A stretch of 5,997 nucleotides of DNA from Campylobacterota bacterium. GTDB taxonomy: Bacteria; Campylobacterota; Campylobacteria; Campylobacterales; Sulfurovaceae. Both the position numbers and the translations under genes were made by a program. The stretch is taken from contig QMKU01000092.1 in NCBI GenBank assembly GCA_003646525.1, forward strand, positions 1 through 5,997, in the 5' to 3' direction. The notes beneath the pieces are model-generated. The model worked only from the letters and a program-made list of their open reading frames with translations, was not told the origin of the DNA and did no database searches. Positions within the stretch are counted from its first letter, which is position 1, and each line of letters begins with the position of its first letter. Below are positions 1 to 5,690 of this stretch, in pieces.

Positions 1-683
1 TATATTCCTCCAAATCGTCTATTTCTATTTTCAAAATTTTCTATGATCTCTGTCAACTCTTCTGGTGTAAAGTCAGGCCATAAAGTAGGGGTAAAAGCCA
101 ACTCACTATAGCTAAGTTGCCATAAGAGATAGTTGGAAAGTCGCTGTTCTCCACTTGTTCTAACAAGTAGATCGATATCACGATAGGGAGTGTCAAGTGC
201 ATCTCCAAGAGTCTCTTCTGTGATAGTTTTGCCTTTGTCGACTACACGATTGACGGCTCTGATGATCTCATCCCGTGAACCATAGTTGAGCGCGAGAATT
301 TGTATCAATTTGCTATTGTGCTGTGTCTTCTCTTCAGTGACCTCAATGATCTTGCGCAAACTCGAAGAAAATCTGGAGAGATCTCCGATAGCCATAAATT
401 GGATATTCTCTTTCTGGTAAGTCTCTAGTTCATTTTTGAGGTATCGTTCAAGCAGTTTCATCAAAAATTCTACTTCTAATTTGGGTCGTTTCCAATTTTC
501 TGTGCTGAAGGCATAATGCGTGACGGATTCGATAGTGGGATGATTGGCGCAGTAGGTGGTAATCTCACGAACGACTTCCGCTCCTGCCTCATGTCCTTTG
601 GTGCGTTTGAGTCCCCGCTCTTCTGCCCAGCGACCATTTCCGTCCATGATGATTGCTAAATTTCTCAAAATATTTCGACTCAT
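1..683 (-). CDS. uppS: Undecaprenyl diphosphate synthase (cis-prenyltransferase), 3' end cut by window edge
   Basis: This cytoplasmic enzyme, which works at the membrane surface, adds eight isopentenyl units in cis to farnesyl diphosphate. The C55 product is the lipid carrier for peptidoglycan and O-antigen units. The frame is open from ATG at 683 to the left edge, giving 227 visible residues. Residues 13-19 read MDGNGRW, the family signature, and D14 is the expected catalytic aspartate. Other family blocks are HYAFSTENW (56-64), ALNYGSRDEI (131-140), RTSGEQRLSNYLLWQ (175-189) and the closing RFGG (223-226). Since RFGG normally lies near the C-terminus, only a few residues should be missing. 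The start overlaps the coaBC stop as ATGA and has a strong Shine-Dalgarno sequence, so translation is probably coupled. The family assignment is secure; the true stop lies outside the window. Confidence 0.96.
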   Translation of the reverse strand, partial: MSRNILRNLAIIMDGNGRWAEERGLKRTKGHEAGAEVVREITTYCANHPTIESVTHYAFSTENWKRPKLEVEFLMKLLERYLKNELETYQKENIQFMAIGDLSRFSSSLRKIIEVTEEKTQHNSKLIQILALNYGSRDEIIRAVNRVVDKGKTITEETLGDALDTPYRDIDLLVRTSGEQRLSNYLLWQLSYSELAFTPTLWPDFTPEELTEIIENFENRNRRFGGI

Positions 684-1945
684 TTAGAGAGCTCCTTTGC
701 CTCATTGAGGATATCAAAAGAGAGTGAGAGTTTATCTGTTTTAGTGAATGGTTTCTCACTCTCTTTTGTGATGAAAATGACTTCATGCTCGTCTGTGCCA
801 AAGCTATTACTATCTTTGAGGTAGTTGTAGCAGACAGCATTGGCACCTTTTTGATCTAGTAGAGCTTTGGCATTGTCCAAACCCTTTTGACTATCCATCT
901 CTGCCTTAAAAGCGATAACTTGAATACCATCTCTGTTGATAGAGCTCAGGATATCATCTGTTTGTGTCAATTCCAACGACCAAGATTCTCCTAGAAGAGA
1001 TTTTTTGAGTTTGCCATCTTGTGGAAATTTTGGCCTATAATCAGAGACAGCAGCAACCATGAAGAGGTAGGGTTCTTTCTGGATGAGATGTATGGGATCA
1101 CTACTGTTCATAGTTGCTTTGCTCATCTTGCCTTTTTTGGCTACACGGATAGCATCGATGGTATAATCATGCATCTCTTGACTATTTTCAACATCGATGA
1201 CATAAACATCAGATGGCAAACCTTCTGCACCAGCAGTAGTGATATAGCAAACATCCGCTCCCCTCGCATAAAGAGCAAGCACGAGAGATTTTGCCATCTT
1301 GCCACTAGAGAAATTACTCAGATAGCGTACCTCGTCGATCTTTTCGCGCGTGCCACCACCCGTCACGACAATGCGACGATCTTTCCAAAATGAATCCTCC
1401 AAAAGGGCTTGCACAGCTTGTAGATAAATCTCTTCAGGCTCTGCAAGTGCACCACTACCAGTCTCTCCACAAGCGAGTTGTTTCTCTTGGGGTTGGACGA
1501 TGATATATTCGTTGACCGCAAGCATCTTGAGGCTACCGACTGTATAGTGATTTTTCAGCATTTGAGTATTTGCCGCAGGTGCAACTATGATCTTTCCGAC
1601 AAATGCCAATGCAGTCTCCAGCAAGATATTATCTGCGATCCCTTTGCTGAGCTTGTTGATGGAATTGGCTGTTGCAGGTGCAATGACAAAAAGATCACAC
1701 TGTTTGCCGATCTCAATATGGTTGAGGTCTGAGCTCCAGCTTTCGCTCTCCTGTGTGAGAACAGGGTTTCGCGTCAGTGCTTCAAATGTCAATGCCGAGA
1801 CAAATCGTGTAGCACTAGGAGACATGACCACATGTACTTCGGCACCAGCTTTGATTAAACGACGTGACAAATCACAAGCTTTGTAAGCCGCAATACTTCC
1901 TGTAACGCCGAGTAGAATAGATTTTCCTGTTAAGTCAAACTGCAT
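680..1945 (-). CDS. coaBC: Bifunctional phosphopantothenoylcysteine decarboxylase / phosphopantothenate-cysteine ligase (CoaBC, Dfp)
   Basis: CoaBC joins cysteine to 4'-phosphopantothenate (CoaB, C-terminal half) and decarboxylates the product (CoaC, FMN-dependent N-terminal half), two consecutive steps of coenzyme A synthesis in the cytoplasm. The protein has 421 residues; E. coli Dfp has about 406. CoaC marks are GVTGSIAAYK (13-22), the active-site histidine in NHIE (H76), PAAN (123-126, the conserved Asn at 126) and the substrate-clamp LACGETG with C159. CoaB marks are VTGGGTREKID (194-204), YLSNFSSGKM (208-217, N211 matching the CTP-handling Asn of E. coli), AAVSDYRPK (298-306) and the Lys pair at 314-315. 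An insert of about 25-30 residues lies before the VAAVSDY strand. An in-frame ATG at 1993 would add 16 residues overlapping glmU. I chose 1945 because a Shine-Dalgarno sequence precedes it and the family N-terminus begins there. Confidence 0.95.
   Translation of the reverse strand: MQFDLTGKSILLGVTGSIAAYKACDLSRRLIKAGAEVHVVMSPSATRFVSALTFEALTRNPVLTQESESWSSDLNHIEIGKQCDLFVIAPATANSINKLSKGIADNILLETALAFVGKIIVAPAANTQMLKNHYTVGSLKMLAVNEYIIVQPQEKQLACGETGSGALAEPEEIYLQAVQALLEDSFWKDRRIVVTGGGTREKIDEVRYLSNFSSGKMAKSLVLALYARGADVCYITTAGAEGLPSDVYVIDVENSQEMHDYTIDAIRVAKKGKMSKATMNSSDPIHLIQKEPYLFMVAAVSDYRPKFPQDGKLKKSLLGESWSLELTQTDDILSSINRDGIQVIAFKAEMDSQKGLDNAKALLDQKGANAVCYNYLKDSNSFGTDEHEVIFITKESEKPFTKTDKLSLSFDILNEAKELSK
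692..697 (-). promoter_or_regulatory. Ribosome binding site of uppS inside coaBC
   Basis: AAGGAG on the minus strand lies 8 bases before the uppS ATG at 683, inside the last codons of coaBC. It supports the start that overlaps the coaBC stop (ATGA) and suggests that terminating ribosomes can re-initiate on uppS. Confidence 0.8.
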
Positions 1946-1950
1946 AGATA

Positions 1951-1956
1951 CCCTTT
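1951..1956 (-). promoter_or_regulatory. Ribosome binding site of coaBC
   Basis: AAAGGG on the minus strand sits just after the glmU stop codon (1961-1959) and 5 bases before the ATG at 1945. This site decides the coaBC start in favour of 1945 over the longer ATG at 1993, which would overlap the end of glmU. Confidence 0.75.
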
Positions 1957-1958
1957 TT

Positions 1959-3248
1959 TTATTTTCCAAAAAATTTATCAAAAAACCCTGCAACTCTTTT
2001 CAGGGGTGCTCTCGAAATTGCCAACTCGCCTCGGGCGATATTTTTGTTGATAGTACTGCCTGCCGCGATAATCACCTCATCCTCTATGATTACGGGTGCT
2101 ACGAGTTGTGTGTCGCTCCCCACAAAAACATTTTTGCCAATAACAGTTTGATATTTTGCCTTACCATCGTAATTGCAAGTGATTACGCCTGCTCCGATAT
2201 TGCTTCCTTCGTCGATCGTGGCATCTCCAATATAAGAGAGGTGACCTGCTTTGACACCTGTGAGGATAGATTTTTTGACTTCAACAAAGTTACCGATATG
2301 TGTATCGATGATTTTGCTCTCTGGGCGGATGCGTGCCATCGGACCGATATCGCTATTTTCTAGGATGGAGTCTTCTACGATAGAGTGTGTCTTGATATGC
2401 GAATTGATGATACGAGAGACTCCTTGGATACTTACACCATTTTCCAATATGCACTCCCCCTCAAATATAGCGCGTGAATCAATATAGATCGTCTCAGGAA
2501 GTCTCATTATGACTCCTGCCATCATGAGTTTTTCTTTGATGCGTTGCTGCATGATTACTTCAGCTTCAGCAAGATCGAGTTTGGAGTTAACACCTTTGAA
2601 CTCCTCCTCTTTGACATAAACTGGATGGACTATTCTCCCCTCGTCAACAGCCATTTTGACAATATCAGTGAGATAGTATTCAGATTGCGCATTGGCATTG
2701 CTGAGTGCAGGGATGTAGCGGTCTAGTAGCTCTTTTTTGACTGCATAGATTCCGGCATTGACTGTTTTCACCATTTTTTGTTCTGGGGCACAATCCTTCT
2801 CCTCAACGATCTCTTTGACATTAGATTCATCGATAATGACTCGTCCATAGCCACTAGAATTTTCCATCTCAATAACACTCATATTGATATCTGCATCACC
2901 TGAAACAAGTGCTTGAAGAGATTGGGTTGTGATCAGAGGCATATCTCCATTGAGGATTAGAATGCGCTCATGCTCGAACACAATACCTTTCATAGCGCCT
3001 CCTGTGCCAGGAAACTCTATAGCATCCTGTAGATGGAAATGGATATCGGTATAATGATCCGTGATCTCTTTTTCTATCCGTTCTGCCTGATGGTAGAGTA
3101 CGACAGTGATGTCATCAGAGAGTGTTTGCGCTGCGTCAATAGCGTGAAAGAGCATCGGCTTTCCAGAGACTTCGTGCAGAACCTTAGGTTTGGAAGATTT
3201 CATTCGCGTACCCTGTCCGGCAGCGAGGATGACAACAGAAAGTGACAT
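1959..3248 (-). CDS. glmU: Bifunctional GlmU: glucosamine-1-phosphate N-acetyltransferase / GlcNAc-1-phosphate uridylyltransferase
   Basis: GlmU acetylates glucosamine-1-phosphate with acetyl-CoA (C-terminal domain) and then transfers UMP (N-terminal domain) to give UDP-GlcNAc, the precursor of peptidoglycan and lipid A. The protein is cytoplasmic and usually trimeric. It has 429 residues, a usual length for Campylobacterota and somewhat shorter than E. coli. The pyrophosphorylase domain shows LAAGQGTRMKSSKPKVLHEV (8-27), GTGGA (81-85), the Mg-binding aspartate in LNGDMPL (D102), VNAGIYAV (163-170) and KGVNSKLDL (218-226). The left-handed beta-helix follows from about 250 in hexapeptide-like repeats. 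It contains GHLSYIGD (335-342) with catalytic H336, then ITCNYDGK (356-363), VFVGSDTQLVAP (374-385) and the acetyl-CoA site around AISRAP (410-415). It is the first gene of the visible operon, and its product feeds the wall pathway that UppS also serves. All key residues seen are intact. Confidence 0.97.
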   Translation of the reverse strand: MSLSVVILAAGQGTRMKSSKPKVLHEVSGKPMLFHAIDAAQTLSDDITVVLYHQAERIEKEITDHYTDIHFHLQDAIEFPGTGGAMKGIVFEHERILILNGDMPLITTQSLQALVSGDADINMSVIEMENSSGYGRVIIDESNVKEIVEEKDCAPEQKMVKTVNAGIYAVKKELLDRYIPALSNANAQSEYYLTDIVKMAVDEGRIVHPVYVKEEEFKGVNSKLDLAEAEVIMQQRIKEKLMMAGVIMRLPETIYIDSRAIFEGECILENGVSIQGVSRIINSHIKTHSIVEDSILENSDIGPMARIRPESKIIDTHIGNFVEVKKSILTGVKAGHLSYIGDATIDEGSNIGAGVITCNYDGKAKYQTVIGKNVFVGSDTQLVAPVIIEDEVIIAAGSTINKNIARGELAISRAPLKRVAGFFDKFFGK

Positions 3249-3257
3249 TTTTTAGTA

Positions 3258-3262
3258 CCTTT
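3258..3262 (-). promoter_or_regulatory. Ribosome binding site of glmU
   Basis: AAAGG on the minus strand, 9 bases before the glmU ATG at 3248. It is a modest match to the Shine-Dalgarno consensus, at a workable distance. Confidence 0.6.
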
Positions 3263-3276
3263 GTGTATTATTGTAG

Positions 3277-3282
3277 TATTAT
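3277..3282 (+). promoter_or_regulatory. Possible -10 element of trmA, overlapping the glmU -10
   Basis: TATTAT on the plus strand, about 40 bases before the trmA TTG start, shares five base pairs with the minus-strand TATAAT of the glmU promoter. A second TATTAT lies at 3266-3271. No good -35 is visible. It is plausible only because trmA needs a promoter in this 74-base gap; which of the two hexamers is used cannot be told. Confidence 0.35.
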
Positions 3283-3283
3283 A
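3278..3283 (-). promoter_or_regulatory. Probable -10 element of the glmU-coaBC-uppS operon
   Basis: A perfect TATAAT hexamer on the minus strand, about 30 bases before the glmU ATG, which would leave a leader of roughly 20-25 bases. A TTGACT-like sequence (3303-3298) lies upstream, but the spacer is only 14 bases, too short for a standard -35. Housekeeping promoters of Campylobacterota often lack a clear -35, so the -10 may be enough. Assigned by sequence match and position only. Confidence 0.55.
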
Positions 3284-3311
3284 TCCAATTGAATTTAAGT
3301 CAAAGGAAACC

Positions 3312-3316
3312 AAGGA
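3312..3316 (+). promoter_or_regulatory. Ribosome binding site supporting the TTG start of trmA
   Basis: AAGGA lies 6 bases before TTG at 3323. A stop codon in the same frame (TGA, 3317-3319) rules out any start further upstream except an ATT, so this site largely fixes the start. A second site, AAAGGA (3302-3307), lies 8 bases before an ATG at 3316 that opens only a five-codon reading frame. Confidence 0.65.
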
Positions 3317-3322
3317 TGAATT

Positions 3323-4435
3323 TTGAAGTGTAAACATTTTGGAACTTGTGGCTCCTGTAGTTTATATCAGATAGATTATGCAACACAGCTCATAGAGAAA
3401 AAAGCAAGAGTTACTGAGTTATTGAACCCTTTTTATCAAGGGAAAATATCACTTTTTGATTCTCTGGAGAATCATTATAGAGCGAGAGCAGAGTTTCGTA
3501 TCTGGCATGAGGGAGATCATTGTGACTATGCGATGGGTCGCTTGGACAAACAAGGTGCTCTGACTATCGAAGAGTGCCCCAAGGTCATCACTGAAATAGA
3601 GAAGCGCATGTGGATTTTGCTAGAGAAGATCAATGCTTCAAGTATCCTAAAAACACGACTATTCTCCATCGAGTTTTTGGCAACAACAACTGATGAATGC
3701 TTGATCACAATGCTTTACCATCGCAGACTTGAAGATGATTGGGCAGAGGAAGCTAGAGAGCTACAGCCTCTACTAGACTGCAAGATATTGGGGCGAAGCC
3801 GAAAGCAAAAAGTCATATTATCAGATGAATATGTGACAGAGAGGCTACAGATAGACGGGAGAGAAGTTGTCTATCGATATTATGAGAGTGGCTTCACACA
3901 ACCCAATCCTGTGGTCAATATCAAAATGATCGAGTGGGCAATTGTTCAGGCGAAAAAAACAGGTGGGGGAGATTTTCTGGAAAGTTATTGCGGTCTAGGA
4001 AACTTTACGATACCACTTTCACACTATTTTGATAAAGTTTTGGCAACAGAAGTAAGCAAACGATCAATCTATGCCGCACAAGAAAATTGTATTGAAAACG
4101 ATGTGGAAAATATCACTTTTGTGCGTCTCTCGTCCGAAGAGATGACAGAGGCATTGACAAAAGTTCGTCAATTTACCAGACTCAAAGATATCGATCTGGA
4201 TAATTATCACTTTTCGACTGTATTGGTCGATCCGCCGAGAGCTGGATTAGATGAGGGAACGATAGGATTGATCTCGGAGATCAATTATATTATTTATATC
4301 TCCTGCAACCCCGAAACACTTGTCAGGGATTTGGAAATATTGACTCAGACACATCAGATAGAAGCAGCGGCAATTTTTGATCAATTTCCCCATACGGATC
4401 ATATAGAGAGTGGTATCTTCCTGCAAAAAAGATAA
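3323..4435 (+). CDS. trmA: tRNA (uracil-54-C5)-methyltransferase TrmA with an RlmD-like cysteine set
   Basis: TrmA methylates U54 in the T-loop of tRNA using S-adenosylmethionine. The protein has 370 residues against 366 in E. coli TrmA, and similarity to the E. coli sequence as I recall it runs nearly end to end: HYRARAEFRIWHEGD (51-65), SGFTQPN (189-195) and VRQFTRLKDIDL (281-292). The SAM-binding motif is LESYCGLGNF (219-228), followed by VDPPRAGLD (302-310). SCNPETL carries the catalytic cysteine C328, and HIESG carries the expected general base E362; both are offset by four from E. coli C324 and E358. There is no TRAM domain. Unlike E. coli TrmA, it has C3, C9, C12 and C85, the CX5CX2C plus distal-Cys pattern that binds an iron-sulfur cluster in RlmD. 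The start is TTG. The gene is transcribed away from glmU. A 23S rRNA target (RlmC/RlmD-like) is possible but less likely given the TrmA-like catalytic half. Confidence 0.92.
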   Translation: MKCKHFGTCGSCSLYQIDYATQLIEKKARVTELLNPFYQGKISLFDSLENHYRARAEFRIWHEGDHCDYAMGRLDKQGALTIEECPKVITEIEKRMWILLEKINASSILKTRLFSIEFLATTTDECLITMLYHRRLEDDWAEEARELQPLLDCKILGRSRKQKVILSDEYVTERLQIDGREVVYRYYESGFTQPNPVVNIKMIEWAIVQAKKTGGGDFLESYCGLGNFTIPLSHYFDKVLATEVSKRSIYAAQENCIENDVENITFVRLSSEEMTEALTKVRQFTRLKDIDLDNYHFSTVLVDPPRAGLDEGTIGLISEINYIIYISCNPETLVRDLEILTQTHQIEAAAIFDQFPHTDHIESGIFLQKR

Positions 4436-4466
4436 TCCTATTTACAGTTGGTTGATATTCCCTCGA

Positions 4467-4472
4467 TACAAT
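4467..4472 (+). promoter_or_regulatory. Weak candidate -10 element for mltB
   Basis: TACAAT in the 73-base gap between trmA and mltB, about 36 bases before the mltB ATG. No -35 is found at normal spacing; TTTACA at 4441-4446 is 20 bases away. The gap could equally be read through from trmA, since no hairpin terminator follows trmA. Confidence 0.3.
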
Positions 4473-4508
4473 ACACTGTGATATTAAAAAATAAGGTTAT
4501 CTATTACT

Positions 4509-5561
4509 ATGAAAAAGTTTTTATGGGTTTTACTGTTCTCTTTTGTCTTCTCCTCTTCTCTGTCTGCCAAAGACTATACGAAGAAATACGAAGTGCGTAT
4601 ATTCATCGACCAAATGGTCAAGCGTCATCATTTCAATAGAAATTATCTCAATAGACTTTTTAAAAATGCTAAATATCAAAAAAAGGCACTGTCAGCCTAT
4701 GTGCCATCCTTGAGACCAAAAGTCAAGAATTACAGAACACCGACTCAGCGAAAACAGGGCTCTTGGGATCGTTATGAAAATATCTTTCTCAAGAAGTCAA
4801 AAGTGACAAAAGGTGTCGAGTATATGCGCAAGCATCGCCAGACACTACAAAAGGCTTATCAGAAATATGGTGTTCAGCCAGAGTATGTCACTGCCATCAT
4901 AGGTATCGAGAGTCATTATGGTGCAAATACTGGGAGATATCCCGTTTTTGATACGCTAACAACACTCTCTTTTGAAAAAAACAGACGAAATCGTTTCTTC
5001 AAATCAGAACTCAAAGAGTTTCTCTTGATGACCAAGAGAGAAAAAATCAATCCAAAACGCATTATGGGCTCTCGTGCTGGAGCGATTGGATTGGGACAGT
5101 TTATGCCAAGCAATTACAAGGCTTATGTCGTTGACTTCAACAGAGATGGCAAAAAAAGCATGAATAGTGCTGATGATGCGATAGGGAGTGTGGCATATTA
5201 TTTCAAGCGTCATGGCTGGAAACGAGGACAGCCTGTCGCTGTCAGAGTCTCTTATCCCGGTAAACGATACACAGGAAGACGAACAGGATATAAGTATAAA
5301 TACCACCGAGCTTCTCTGAAAAATATCAGTCCAAAAGAGGCTTTTGAGTATAGTGGCAAAGTCCACCTGATCAAGCTCAAGAGATTTGGTTTTGATGAAC
5401 TTTGGTATGGGACAAAAAACTTTTATGTAATCACACGATATAACCATAGCAGTTATTATGCAATGACGGTTTATCAATTGGCAGACCGTATTAAAAAAGC
5501 GTACAAAAAGAAATATGAAGTTAGTAAAACAAAGACTTTTATCTCGTTATTACGGGACTGA
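4509..5561 (+). CDS. mltB: Periplasmic lytic murein transglycosylase B (GH103 family)
   Basis: This enzyme cleaves the MurNAc-GlcNAc bond of peptidoglycan non-hydrolytically, leaving 1,6-anhydro-MurNAc ends; it acts in wall turnover and insertion of envelope machines. Of its 350 residues, 1-20 form a signal peptide (Lys2-Lys3, hydrophobic stretch, likely cleavage after LSA). No lipobox cysteine is present, so the mature protein should be soluble or peripheral, unlike E. coli MltB, a lipoprotein. AIIGIESHYG (129-138) holds the catalytic glutamate E134. SRAGAIGLGQFMPSNY (188-203) is the glycan-binding groove motif, DFNRDGK (209-215) resembles the EF-hand-like calcium loop of Slt35, and DAIGSVAYYFKRHGW (223-237) closes the catalytic domain. 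The tail is very rich in Lys, Arg and Tyr. The start has a weak site (AAGG, 12 bases upstream) but gives a proper signal peptide. The last codons and TGA stop lie inside a dispersed-type repeat. Confidence 0.93.
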   Translation: MKKFLWVLLFSFVFSSSLSAKDYTKKYEVRIFIDQMVKRHHFNRNYLNRLFKNAKYQKKALSAYVPSLRPKVKNYRTPTQRKQGSWDRYENIFLKKSKVTKGVEYMRKHRQTLQKAYQKYGVQPEYVTAIIGIESHYGANTGRYPVFDTLTTLSFEKNRRNRFFKSELKEFLLMTKREKINPKRIMGSRAGAIGLGQFMPSNYKAYVVDFNRDGKKSMNSADDAIGSVAYYFKRHGWKRGQPVAVRVSYPGKRYTGRRTGYKYKYHRASLKNISPKEAFEYSGKVHLIKLKRFGFDELWYGTKNFYVITRYNHSSYYAMTVYQLADRIKKAYKKKYEVSKTKTFISLLRD

Positions 5562-5573
5562 AGTCCCTGCTCC
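5553..5573 (-). repeat. REP-like palindromic repeat, copy 1 (overlaps the mltB stop)
   Basis: A 21-base unit containing GGGACTTCAGTCCC (minus-strand reading), itself a small imperfect palindrome, preceded by GGAGCA. It is an exact reverse complement of copy 2. The TGA stop of mltB (5559-5561) lies inside it. The flank at 5545-5552 (CGTTATTA) resembles the CGTTTTA that joins copies 2 and 3, so copy 1 may be the remnant of a former pair. Confidence 0.85.
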
Positions 5574-5636
5574 AAAGAAAAGATTTAGGAGTAAGATGAG
5601 GATAGAACTAAAATAACTACCAAAGTGAAATATTTA

Positions 5637-5657
5637 GGAGCAGGGACTTCAGTCCCG
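5637..5657 (+). repeat. REP-like palindromic repeat, copy 2
   Basis: A 21-base unit with GGAGCA followed by the palindrome GGGACTTCAGTCCC and a final G. It is identical to the reverse complement of copy 1 and lies 5 bases from the inverted copy 3. Confidence 0.88.
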
Positions 5658-5662
5658 TTTTA

Positions 5663-5683
5663 TGGGACTAAAGTCCCTGCTCC
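5663..5683 (-). repeat. REP-like palindromic repeat, copy 3
   Basis: Same unit as copies 1 and 2, in the orientation of copy 1, differing at two positions (5663 C to T and 5670 G to A on the plus strand). The second change makes its inner palindrome GGGACTAAAGTCCC. Confidence 0.85.
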
Positions 5684-5690
5684 AAGTATC

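Larger units (their letters stand above)
5637..5683. repeat. REPIN-like inverted pair of repeats, able to form a long hairpin
   Basis: Copies 2 and 3 face each other across TTTTA. They can pair as a stem of about 20 base pairs with one mismatch (C opposite A) around a 7-base loop. Each arm can also fold alone. Paired short palindromes in intergenic space are typical of REPINs, non-autonomous elements mobilised by RAYT (REP-associated tyrosine transposase) enzymes. No such enzyme is in this window, so that origin is inferred. The hairpin begins 7 bases beyond the stop of the minus-strand gene and could protect transcript 3' ends or slow read-through from either side. Confidence 0.75.
5562..5690. 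other. Convergent intergenic region between mltB and the right-edge gene
   Basis: These 129 bases separate two genes that converge. They hold most of repeat copy 1 and all of copies 2 and 3. The stretch from 5574 to 5636 has no recognisable gene, although ATTTAGGAG occurs twice (5583-5591 and 5632-5640), the second time leading into copy 2. No T-run follows the hairpins closely enough to call a standard terminator. Confidence 0.7.

Noticed and set aside
1019..1393. 124-residue open frame on the plus strand opposite coaBC
   Set aside because: Antisense to well-conserved CoaB sequence, with no motif or ribosome site of note; a shadow of the real gene.
1946..1993. Longer coaBC start at ATG 1993, adding 16 residues
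   Set aside because: It overlaps the end of glmU, has no ribosome site, and the extension has no family match; the ATG at 1945 has AAAGGG at 5 bases and fits the CoaC N-terminus.
4448..4639. 63-residue open frame on the plus strand overlapping the mltB start
   Set aside because: It is out of frame with mltB, covers its signal-peptide region, and its predicted peptide resembles nothing known to me; the mltB frame explains this region.
5004..5477. 157-residue open frame on the minus strand inside mltB
   Set aside because: It lies entirely antisense to a gene with clear catalytic motifs, and its translation has no recognisable domain.
5553..5683. CRISPR array
   Set aside because: Only three units, in mixed orientation, with unequal gaps of 63 and 5 bases; this does not fit repeat-spacer regularity.
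5637..5690. Classical intrinsic terminator
   Set aside because: The hairpin is strong, but no T-run follows it directly on either strand, so it is reported as a repeat with possible 3'-end effects only.
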